Assembly: GCA_030817875.1 (NCBI GenBank)
Contig: JAUSZU010000001.1
Coordinates: 2,728,001-2,792,000 of the forward strand
Length of the DNA stretch: 64,000 bases
Reading direction: 5' to 3'
DNA from: Flavobacterium sp. W4I14
GTDB lineage: Bacteria; Bacteroidota; Bacteroidia; Sphingobacteriales; Sphingobacteriaceae
Under the pieces are notes generated by a model, which saw nothing but the letters and a program-made list of their open reading frames with translations, made no database searches and had not been told where the DNA came from. Each line of letters begins with the position of its first letter. The first letter of the stretch is position 1. Position numbers and translations under genes: made by a program. Shown one piece after another: positions 24,980-32,424 of this stretch.

Positions 24980-26095
24980 ATGGCTTATACACCAATTCCT
25001 TCAGAATCAAAAAAACAAATAAATCGAGCAGGTGATTTACTTTGCGAATATGATGATAAATCGTTAGATATTTATGAAAAGTTAGATACCTATTTTAGGT
25101 CACTTGATTTGGCAAACCAGTGGCGAGCTTGCCACGCCTATCCGATAAATACTTTTCAAGCTACACTTCGTACTAACTTGTTATCATATAAAGGTACCCC
25201 AATAGTAGCACAACGTCTTAAGCGGATGCCTACGGTTATTGATAAGCTTAAAAGACATCAACATATGAAGCTTACAACGATGCAGGACATTGGTGGTGTG
25301 AGAGGGATTGTTGATGATATGACTGATCTCAACAAAATAGTATCGAAATATGTCAATAATAAAAGTTTTCCTCATCAATTAATAGAGAAATATGACTATG
25401 TAAATAACCCTAGAGATCAAGATGGTTATCGAAGCATACACCTTGTGTATAAATATTCAAATGTAAAGAAAGCGGAATATGATGGGCTTAGAGTTGAGAT
25501 GCAATTACGCACTAAACTTCAACACATTTGGGCTACTGCTGTCGAAACAGTAGGTGTTTTTCTTAAGCAGTCATTAAAAACGCGTCAGGGGGATGAAGAA
25601 TGGTTGAACTTTTTCGCACTAGTTTCTTCTGCTTTTGCTTTAACCGAAGAAACGCCTCCATTGAAGCGTTTCGCTCATTTAGACTATAATCAAACTTGTG
25701 CAGAAATTGCTTCAACGGAAAAGAGACTCGGCATTTTAGCTCAATTGCATAATTTTACTTATATAGTAGAAACAGTTGGTGATCAGAAAGCACATAGTTA
25801 TCACCTAATAGTTAATGACAATACCTCAAAAAAAGTATATATAACTTCTTTCGATAGAACGAGTCAGCAAAAAGCATTGTCAGAATTTGCGGAAAAAGAA
25901 AAGGTGGTCAATGAAAAAAATGAAAACGTAGATATTACATTAGTTTCGGCAGGAAAAATTGACACCTTAAGAAAAGCATACCCGAATTTGTTTTTAGACT
26001 TATCTGAGTTCATTTCTCAACTAAACTTGATTATTACTTACGCTAGGATGCAGCCGATTGCGATCTCTCCGAAAGGTGAGAAGTATAATTTATGA
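24980..26095 (+). CDS. Stand-alone RelA/SpoT-domain protein (putative nucleotide pyrophosphokinase)
   Basis: The frame is open from an ATG at 24932; the ATG at 24980 is preferred because the protein then begins MAYTPIPSESKKQINRAGD, a start typical of the family, giving 371 residues. Synthetase motifs in order: RLKRMPTVIDKLKR (79-92), MQDIGGVRGI (101-110), DGYRSIHLVYKY (148-159) and RVEMQLRTKLQHIWATAVE (171-189). There is no HD hydrolase, TGS or ACT domain, so it is not a housekeeping RelA/SpoT. Stand-alone members occur as housekeeping small alarmone synthetases, toxins and phage-defence effectors. Its island setting favours the last. The C-terminal half (about 200-371) is uncharacterised. 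Confidence 0.78.
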   Translation: MAYTPIPSESKKQINRAGDLLCEYDDKSLDIYEKLDTYFRSLDLANQWRACHAYPINTFQATLRTNLLSYKGTPIVAQRLKRMPTVIDKLKRHQHMKLTTMQDIGGVRGIVDDMTDLNKIVSKYVNNKSFPHQLIEKYDYVNNPRDQDGYRSIHLVYKYSNVKKAEYDGLRVEMQLRTKLQHIWATAVETVGVFLKQSLKTRQGDEEWLNFFALVSSAFALTEETPPLKRFAHLDYNQTCAEIASTEKRLGILAQLHNFTYIVETVGDQKAHSYHLIVNDNTSKKVYITSFDRTSQQKALSEFAEKEKVVNEKNENVDITLVSAGKIDTLRKAYPNLFLDLSEFISQLNLIITYARMQPIAISPKGEKYNL

Positions 26096-26198
26096 ACTTT
26101 TTAAATGGAAGCTAGACATAAAAGCTACCCTTTTGTGGATTGTAAGTTGAACTTCAAAAGATTTAAGTGATCCGGAATTTCCGATAGTTAGGAACTTA

Positions 26199-26783
26199 TT
26201 AAATTGATTCTGGTGAAGTGATAGTAAGATCATCGTAAGTACTACCTTTTTGAAAATTAATTACTTGAATATATTTATTTTCATGAATATCCTCAAACCT
26301 GATTTCTGCAGTGAACCTAGTTGTGTAACTCCAACTTCTGATAGCCTCCTGATAATCTCCAGGCACGTCATCGTAAACAGGAATAGTTATATAACCACCA
26401 GGAAGTATTTTGAATTGGTCGGTTTTCCATTCACCGTTAGCAATTTCCCAGCGATCTTTGTTTGTAAATTTAAATTTAAAGTTCCTTGCTTCAAACTTTC
26501 CAGTATTAGTAAATTTCATGATGACAAATAGACTCATATATCCATCCTCGAAGATTGGTGGGTGTTGCATTTGATTAACCATTTCAAATTGAGGCATAAT
26601 CTCATACTTGACCCTGAGTCCCTCAATATCTGTTAATTTCTGCTGAAGTCCTTGCACAATTGTCTGGGACGTGAGTGTTTTATATAAATACCAAGCAGTC
26701 AATGCTGTTACAATTACCATCGTCCAGTCAGAAACTGATCCCCATGTATCAGCATTGAAAGGGCCAAAGTTATTAATGTCCAT
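26199..26783 (-). CDS. Unknown protein with one N-terminal transmembrane helix
   Basis: A 194-residue protein. A single transmembrane helix lies at about residues 19-37 (SDWTMVIVTALTAWYLYKTL), followed by a short coiled segment (TIVQGLQQKLTDIEGL) and a beta-rich soluble domain with LFVIMKFTNTGKFEARNFKF. I do not recognise a family. The pattern of a helix near the N-terminus plus an Ig-like beta domain is common among small accessory proteins of genomic islands. It lies 74 bp from the next minus-strand gene. Confidence 0.6.
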   Translation of the reverse strand: MDINNFGPFNADTWGSVSDWTMVIVTALTAWYLYKTLTSQTIVQGLQQKLTDIEGLRVKYEIMPQFEMVNQMQHPPIFEDGYMSLFVIMKFTNTGKFEARNFKFKFTNKDRWEIANGEWKTDQFKILPGGYITIPVYDDVPGDYQEAIRSWSYTTRFTAEIRFEDIHENKYIQVINFQKGSTYDDLTITSPESI

Positions 26784-26856
26784 GAGAATTAATCGTTGCT
26801 AAATGAAATAATTTGTTAGTAGGTTTTTGAAGCATTTACTATTCTGGACGAAGCTT

Positions 26857-27855
26857 TTAATTGATCTTAAGTGTATCGAAAGCCTCTTCTTTTTTTATCT
26901 TGTTTTTTTTGTTTTTACGGTCTAATTCGAGAAACTCTTTTTGCCGATTCATTTGTTCCTTCACATTAGGATTAGCCCAACCAAATGAAAAATATTCAAT
27001 CTTATCGCGAGGAATAGCTACGATTTCTATCATTCCCCAAACATAAAAAGTTTCATCAGTTTCGTATACTACGGGAAATAAGGAAGTCCTATCTGGTAAA
27101 ATGGAGAGTGTTTGCATGTCGGGAAATTGTTTAGAAAACTCATCGCTCAATTTGGCTCTTATTACATAAATATATTCACCGCCATATGTTCTCGGTATAC
27201 CACTCAAGACCTTCTGTCCAAAATTCACCATCATATAAAGCATTGCGCACACAAATAGCGTATAAAATCCAGGTCCTCTGAAATTTGTTTCGCGAAACAT
27301 CAGCCAAGATGTAATCAAAATGAAAGTAATTAAACAATGTATCGTCAACTCATAGTAGTTGAAATCTGATGGATCAAAAAATTTAAAAAGTAATACGGTC
27401 GCAATTGGTACCAAAAGCAAATATTTATGGATATCTATTTTTAAAAAAACGATTTTTTCATACCAGGACATTAGAAGGCTAAATAAAGCTAATATAAGCA
27501 GCGAGACGCGAAAAATATCAAATGTCCATCTAAACAAAAATATGATTGAAGTTATGAATATTAGCGTGTAAAACTGGCTTAGGTGTAATTTCTGTATAAC
27601 ATTACCAGAGCTAGTTGCACCTCTTTTTGCCGTAATCATCACAGGAATTGTCCATCCAAATATGGGGAGAGTCAACAATAAATATACTATCCCGGTTTTG
27701 AACAATTTCAGATCAAACTTGGGAATTTCGTTAATATTATATATTTGCAGATAAGATGTTAGGCAAATAAATCCAGTCACATAAATCAATAAAGCAATTA
27801 GCGGTGCCCAGGAAATATATTCAGTTATCTGTTTAAAATATTTGGCGTATATCAT
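26857..27855 (-). CDS. Polytopic membrane protein of unknown function
   Basis: A TTG at 27882 extends the frame, but the ATG at 27855 is a better start and gives 332 residues. There are about eight hydrophobic segments (for example PLIALLIYVTGFICLTSYLQ, GIVYLLLTLPIFGWTIPVMI, TLIFITSIIFLFRWTF and GFYTLFVCAMLYMMVNFG) followed by a soluble C-terminal domain of about 120 residues (GGEYIYVIRAKLSDEF to the Lys-rich end). No transporter signature is recognised. It diverges from the HEPN-like gene at 27937. Membrane partners of island effectors are common, but a role here is inference. Confidence 0.6.
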   Translation of the reverse strand: MIYAKYFKQITEYISWAPLIALLIYVTGFICLTSYLQIYNINEIPKFDLKLFKTGIVYLLLTLPIFGWTIPVMITAKRGATSSGNVIQKLHLSQFYTLIFITSIIFLFRWTFDIFRVSLLILALFSLLMSWYEKIVFLKIDIHKYLLLVPIATVLLFKFFDPSDFNYYELTIHCLITFILITSWLMFRETNFRGPGFYTLFVCAMLYMMVNFGQKVLSGIPRTYGGEYIYVIRAKLSDEFSKQFPDMQTLSILPDRTSLFPVVYETDETFYVWGMIEIVAIPRDKIEYFSFGWANPNVKEQMNRQKEFLELDRKNKKNKIKKEEAFDTLKIN

Positions 27856-27936
27856 GGTTTTTTGAGGCGTTATTTTGCGCAATATAATTATTTGATCTTG
27901 AGTACTAATATTGTACTTTGCGATTTATCTCAAATA

Positions 27937-28536
27937 ATGGAATTATTTAAACTCAAAACAATTGATGGCTTTCCGACATCTGACCAGGAGGAATTTCTCC
28001 AATTAGGTCTTAAACGTTATAAGGAATTAAGCAAAGAACTGTTAAATAACAAAGATCTAAGTGAAGAAAAGAAATTTTTCTACATTAAAGAATTGGTTTC
28101 GGTTTACAGTGAAATGGAAGCCTACCCCCCATTAAAAAATTTACTCAAGGATTCCCCAACTAATAATCCTGTTTTAACCTTCCAGCCATTGTTTAAAGCT
28201 GTAAGGCATGTTCTTGCACACTTTCCGTTTTTTTCTAGGTGGGATGACTTCTATTTTAACCAAGATATGGTAAACTGCATGAACTCACCAGGTAAAACAA
28301 TTCATAAGTATTTTTTAGCAGCGGAAAAACATCCTGAGTTCTTTTTCAGGTTTAAAGCTATGGACAATGGTGAAGAATTGAATGGTAAAATAATGGCTCC
28401 AGTAGGATATGATACAAATATTAAGCTTACAGATATTTTGTCGTTAGATGATGCTATTTCATTAATCATAGGATATTCTCATATGATTCTATCAACAGTT
28501 ATCCATGGTCAAACATTAACAGTCTTCGACGCTTAG
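27937..28536 (+). CDS. HEPN-like protein of unknown function
   Basis: The frame is open from 27862, but the ATG at 27937 (MELFKLKTIDG) is the first sensible start and gives 199 residues. The protein is helical. FKAVRHVLAHFPFFSRWDD contains R-x4-H (Arg90, His95) in a hydrophobic helix, the hallmark of HEPN ribonuclease domains. The remainder (NQDMVNCMNSPGKTIHKYFL; LSLDDAISLIIGYSHMI) fits a helical HEPN fold. No partner antitoxin is adjacent on the same strand. The HEPN assignment is from this motif and helical content only. Confidence 0.5.
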   Translation: MELFKLKTIDGFPTSDQEEFLQLGLKRYKELSKELLNNKDLSEEKKFFYIKELVSVYSEMEAYPPLKNLLKDSPTNNPVLTFQPLFKAVRHVLAHFPFFSRWDDFYFNQDMVNCMNSPGKTIHKYFLAAEKHPEFFFRFKAMDNGEELNGKIMAPVGYDTNIKLTDILSLDDAISLIIGYSHMILSTVIHGQTLTVFDA

Positions 28537-28656
28537 GATTAAATTATAGTGAAAAGCTTACCCTTTTAGCTTTCAAGTCAACAAGTGTGACAAATCGAAT
28601 ATTGATTAAAGATCATAGAATGCATTATTTGTGTAAGCAGGCCAAATTCAGATTAA

Positions 28657-29760
28657 TTAAAATGAATTTTTAGAGTCATGTCTTGTAAAATAAATCTTCA
28701 CAATTTCATCAGGATCAAAAGCCTGATCCGATACTTCTCCAGTATCAAAATTGATCGGCACATTTTTAAGTAATTCCTCTTTGTCAAAATTCAAATATAA
28801 TTTTCGTGATTCTGAAGTGATCTTTTCATTAGATGATAAATCGATAATTGAATATGATGCTTTACCTGGCATTGGTTCATCAATCACCATCATTGGGGGA
28901 CACATAGGCATCGATATCACCTCTCCTTTCTTCAAGCGTTGATCAGCGAGACTAAAAGGCAAATGAAACTGCAAACAAGTATCTTGATAGTAAATTTGGA
29001 ATATATGGCTAGGCAGTAGTGATTTTGGATCTATTTTCTTGTAAAGCATTGTGTATGGCCTAACAACTTCTCCACCTAACTGACTTCTGAAAATCTGTGT
29101 TGCCTGGCTTTCAAATGCCAGTGTATTCTGTCCTTGCAATAGGAATTTAATTGCAAGCCTATAGTTTGCTATATCCTCTTCTGGCATTATTGTAAGCGCA
29201 ATCTTGAGCAAACTCTTGTAAACATTGAGAGGAATATAGGAATTACTCTTAAAGTTCATTTCGATCTCTCCTTTATCCCCGATGTTTTTGATTAACCCTG
29301 GAACTTTGGCAGATATTTCAACTGCTTTTTGATTGTATATTGTTTCTTCTCTAGCTTCTATCGATCCATCTGGAGCTTTGTAAACCGGAACAGACTCCTT
29401 CCCTAATGCAAATATGGTTCTGTTTATCCCTATAAAATCTGATGTGCTACTCTCAAAAGTAGAGAAATGATGATTACAGATATCACATTCATAATCTGAC
29501 ACTCCGTAATTATTGCCAAACAGCCTTGATATCTTGTGGGCCTTTTTCTTAAAACTGGTTTTGCTAGCGTCTTTACCACAAAAGCGGCAAATTCTTTCGG
29601 CTCTTGGCTTGAGTTTCTTCCTGTTGTTGTGGCTATTTTCTGGGAAATAGACATACTGAACCTCATATACCTTTTTGAATTTGTCAAGGTGTATTCCATT
29701 TCCCTCATAGGTCATGAACTGTAAATCGACTTTTCTATCTGGCAATATTGTAAATCCCAT
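28657..29760 (-). CDS. HNH endonuclease-domain protein
   Basis: A 367-residue protein. The N-terminal third has a Zn-binding HNH module: CRFCGKDASKTSF (Cys58, Cys61), KKKAHKISRLFGNN (His75) and ECDICNHHFS (Cys92, Cys95, Asn96, His97). This C-x2-C...AH...C-x2-CN order matches the HNH_5-type nuclease fold. Residues about 110-367 form an unknown domain with no known motif. It starts 13 bp after the stop of the upstream 363-residue gene, so the two form an operon. HNH proteins of this kind are common in phage-defence loci and mobile elements. Confidence 0.75.
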   Translation of the reverse strand: MGFTILPDRKVDLQFMTYEGNGIHLDKFKKVYEVQYVYFPENSHNNRKKLKPRAERICRFCGKDASKTSFKKKAHKISRLFGNNYGVSDYECDICNHHFSTFESSTSDFIGINRTIFALGKESVPVYKAPDGSIEAREETIYNQKAVEISAKVPGLIKNIGDKGEIEMNFKSNSYIPLNVYKSLLKIALTIMPEEDIANYRLAIKFLLQGQNTLAFESQATQIFRSQLGGEVVRPYTMLYKKIDPKSLLPSHIFQIYYQDTCLQFHLPFSLADQRLKKGEVISMPMCPPMMVIDEPMPGKASYSIIDLSSNEKITSESRKLYLNFDKEELLKNVPINFDTGEVSDQAFDPDEIVKIYFTRHDSKNSF

Positions 29761-29773
29761 AATTTATTAATCA

Positions 29774-30865
29774 CTATAATTTTGATGTGTCAATAATTTC
29801 TTGCGCGTACAGTTTTATTCGATTATCATGATCAAATATTCCATTTGTCTCATAAATTTGTTCAAGATCATTAACTGGTATCCATCGAGAACCAATCATG
29901 TTAGAATTAAACAACTCTTCAAAGATCTTACTGTTAAACGATTGTTCCTTTATTGACGCCTTGTCTATCTTCCCCATTTCTCCAGCAAGCTCAACGGCCT
30001 TGCATAGAGGAACGTGATAACCACTTGACATCAACTTGCTATTATTGTCTTGAAGACGATCCGTTGGTCGAAGAAAGCCAGAACAGTATGGGAGGCGGTA
30101 CCTGCTTGAGTTCCACTTTCGCTCAATTGAACAGCATAGATTTCCTTCACACAGTATATTTGTCATTTTATTAAGTTGGTCAGCCATGTTCTTAGCTTGT
30201 GATACATAGATGACACCATCTTCCCATACCTTATATTGTAGAAAGACAAAGCGGACCATCTCAAGAGCTAGGTCATATTGCTCATAGATTAAATCAGCTC
30301 CCGTTACGTGCTCATCTGCATCTGGATGTAGAAATCGAACTCTTAATATGTCGTTGGTATTAACTTCAAAATCTGTATACGAATCATTTTCGAATAGCTT
30401 ATTAGCGTAATTAGTTCTATCAATCTTGTTATAGTCGCGATTCAATATTCTATTTTCAGTAAGCCTAATTGGTTGAAGCACTTGGCGAGCAATTTGCGCT
30501 TCTAGCAGTCTTTTCTTAATTAATTTTTTGGATGGATCTCTTTTTAGGAGCTGCTCATAGGTATTTATCTGCTGCTCGATTATCTCCAATGCAGTTACTT
30601 CTCTGTCTAGTTCAAGTGTTTTAACCTCTGCAATTTCTTGGAAATAACGTACTAGCTCACTTTCATTTTTTCTAGTAAGTATTTTAGTTAATTCGGCATG
30701 AATGTCTGGAGCAACTTCATATAATAGGCCAAGGGCGTTTTCATATGTGGGAGGCTGAGGGCGTTTACTTGCCATCTGCAGCAAGTCTCTATTTGCAACT
30801 AGAACCTGGAAAGCTATATTCCTTCTAGTATCTTCTGGTATGCTTCCATCTGAAAAATATTCCAT
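29774..30865 (-). CDS. Unknown protein, possible PD-(D/E)XK-like nuclease; partner of the HNH gene
   Basis: A 363-residue protein. The N-terminal third is helical (EDTRRNIAFQVLVANRDLLQ). In the middle, HPDADEHVTGADLIYEQYD is followed 19 residues after Asp191 by FLQYKVW (Gln210, Lys212). A D...QxK pair with a GADL strand is the signature of many PD-(D/E)XK-superfamily nucleases that use Gln in place of Glu. The C-terminal part has a Cys pair (LCEGNLCC) and YHVPLCKAVEL. It is the first gene of a two-gene operon with the HNH protein. Nuclease activity is inferred. Confidence 0.5.
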   Translation of the reverse strand: MEYFSDGSIPEDTRRNIAFQVLVANRDLLQMASKRPQPPTYENALGLLYEVAPDIHAELTKILTRKNESELVRYFQEIAEVKTLELDREVTALEIIEQQINTYEQLLKRDPSKKLIKKRLLEAQIARQVLQPIRLTENRILNRDYNKIDRTNYANKLFENDSYTDFEVNTNDILRVRFLHPDADEHVTGADLIYEQYDLALEMVRFVFLQYKVWEDGVIYVSQAKNMADQLNKMTNILCEGNLCCSIERKWNSSRYRLPYCSGFLRPTDRLQDNNSKLMSSGYHVPLCKAVELAGEMGKIDKASIKEQSFNSKIFEELFNSNMIGSRWIPVNDLEQIYETNGIFDHDNRIKLYAQEIIDTSKL

Positions 30866-30988
30866 TGAGCGTCAATTTTTTGATTAAAATAGGTATAAAA
30901 GATGTAATTGCAAATATCATTAGCAAAACAGAACCAACGACTTGCACAAAACATATCTTTTGGATACGTTGTTATTATCTTTGCGTAT

Positions 30989-31639
30989 ATGGAAATCGTT
31001 ACGCAATCTATTCCCACCCTTAAGATTTGGCCAAATATTGGTCAGATTGCTGGCATTCCTAAAAACCCAGGGTTCATCCTTGATGACCGTTTTGCCAAGC
31101 TTGTTAGATCGATAATTGATCATCCAGAAATGTTGGAGCTTAGGGAATGTCTCGTTGTTGAATATGCTGATGAATATGTTGCCATTGCTGGAAACATGCG
31201 ATTAAGAGCAGTTGTCGAAGCTTCTTCAATGTCTGATGATGATTTCGCTGTGATCATCGAAGAAAAACAGTCACATGACAATTTTAACGAGTGGCTTGCA
31301 GCCATATCTGAATTAAGAGAAAATAAAATGATTCCGTGTAAGATCATCCCAAAAACCGCAAGCATTGAGCAGATCAAAGCCTACATCATCAAGGACAATG
31401 TAGGTTTTGGTAGCGATGACTGGGATGCACTGGACAATGAATGGGATCAGGCAGAATTAATGGATTGGGGAATGATCATCACAAGCCTTGAAGCCGACGA
31501 TGAGCCAGAAGAAAAGGAACAGAAATCAGTTGTAAGACTGGTTATTGAATTTGAAGGTGAATTGTCGGATTATGATGAAGTAAAGCGCCGAGTGAGCGAT
31601 ATCGTAGAAGAATTTCCAGCAGCAAAGTTAAGGGAATAA
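30989..31639 (+). CDS. ParB-like nuclease-domain protein of phage origin
   Basis: The frame is open from 30908; the ATG at 30989 (MEIVTQSIPTLKIWPNIGQI) gives the usual ParB-N start and 216 residues. Visible features are FAKLVRSIIDHPEMLELREC, VAIAGNMRLRAVVE (the GNxRxxA helix) and IKDNVGFGSDDWDALDNEWD. ParB-like proteins of this type precede terminase genes in Bacteroidetes prophages. The next gene, 1 bp later, fits a small terminase-like protein. It is likely part of a decayed prophage and unrelated to chromosome partition. Confidence 0.75.
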   Translation: MEIVTQSIPTLKIWPNIGQIAGIPKNPGFILDDRFAKLVRSIIDHPEMLELRECLVVEYADEYVAIAGNMRLRAVVEASSMSDDDFAVIIEEKQSHDNFNEWLAAISELRENKMIPCKIIPKTASIEQIKAYIIKDNVGFGSDDWDALDNEWDQAELMDWGMIITSLEADDEPEEKEQKSVVRLVIEFEGELSDYDEVKRRVSDIVEEFPAAKLRE

Positions 31640-31640
31640 G

Positions 31641-32117
31641 ATGGGAAAGATTGACGGCAATAAAACAGCAAAACAGAAGCGCGAAGTAAGAACAGTGATC
31701 GTTGCTGAACTCTTCGCAAAGGGCTACTCTCTAAGAGAAATCGTCAAGGAAGTTAAAACCAGATTGATTTTAGAAACCTACTCGCTATCCACCGCAAAAA
31801 AAGATGTTGACTTTCTCAAATCGGAGTGGAAGCAGGCCAGAATGGCCGATATGGATGATGCCATAAACCATGAGTTATACAAAATCAACATGCAAGAGCG
31901 AGAATTGCGGAATGCATGGGACAAATCTAAGGAAGATCAAAAATTAACTAGTAAAAAGCAAAAAGGAATTGCGGCAAGGACTAAAGCTGTCGGTCCATCC
32001 GGTAGCCTAGTTGATTCCGACAAGATATCAACGTCTTCTTGTAATTTTTTTCTAAAATCCTTTCTAATACCCCCAGGAATCCAGAAAGGTGTTCTAAGAA
32101 TTCAACATTCTCTGTAG
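31641..32117 (+). CDS. Phage small-terminase-like protein, C-terminus probably altered
   Basis: A 158-residue protein. The first 110 residues (KREVRTVIVAELFAKGYSLR, EIVKEVKTRLILETYSLSTA, LKSEWKQARMADMDDAINHE) look like a helix-turn-helix DNA-binding part and a helical oligomerisation part of a phage small-terminase-like protein. The end (SDKISTSSCNFFLKSFLIPP...) does not continue that pattern, and no large terminase follows. It is probably a frameshifted or recombined remnant joined to unrelated DNA after residue 115. It lies 1 bp after the ParB-like gene, as in prophages. Confidence 0.55.
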   Translation: MGKIDGNKTAKQKREVRTVIVAELFAKGYSLREIVKEVKTRLILETYSLSTAKKDVDFLKSEWKQARMADMDDAINHELYKINMQERELRNAWDKSKEDQKLTSKKQKGIAARTKAVGPSGSLVDSDKISTSSCNFFLKSFLIPPGIQKGVLRIQHSL

Positions 32118-32223
32118 GGACCGGGAGTAGCCATGTCCAAGAAAACTTTAGGTATTCCTAGGGTAAGGGAGATTATTTTGAGTTGTGATTCATAATTTCA
32201 CATCATAAGTGAAGAGAAATATT

Positions 32224-32424
32224 ATGATAAATAAAGACAAGTCTCCAAATCTAGAAGTTAGCAATCATGATCTTTATGAGGTCATCTTGGATCTCTCTAA
32301 GAAAATCAATGACATCCACCGCCTACATTTTTCAGAAGAACAACTAAAAAAACTTAAAAATCAAAAACAAAGATTTCTTGCAGAAATTTTGACAAGCCCT
32401 GCAAGAAACTCCAAAAGTCGTTAA
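32224..32424 (+). CDS. Small unknown protein
   Basis: A 66-residue helical, Lys-rich protein (MINKDKSPNLEVSNHDLYEV; LSKKINDIHRLHFSEEQLKK) with an ATG at 32224. It converges with the tyrosine recombinase gene, overlapping its end by 4 bp. It has no recognised domain and may be a minor element gene. Confidence 0.4.
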   Translation: MINKDKSPNLEVSNHDLYEVILDLSKKINDIHRLHFSEEQLKKLKNQKQRFLAEILTSPARNSKSR

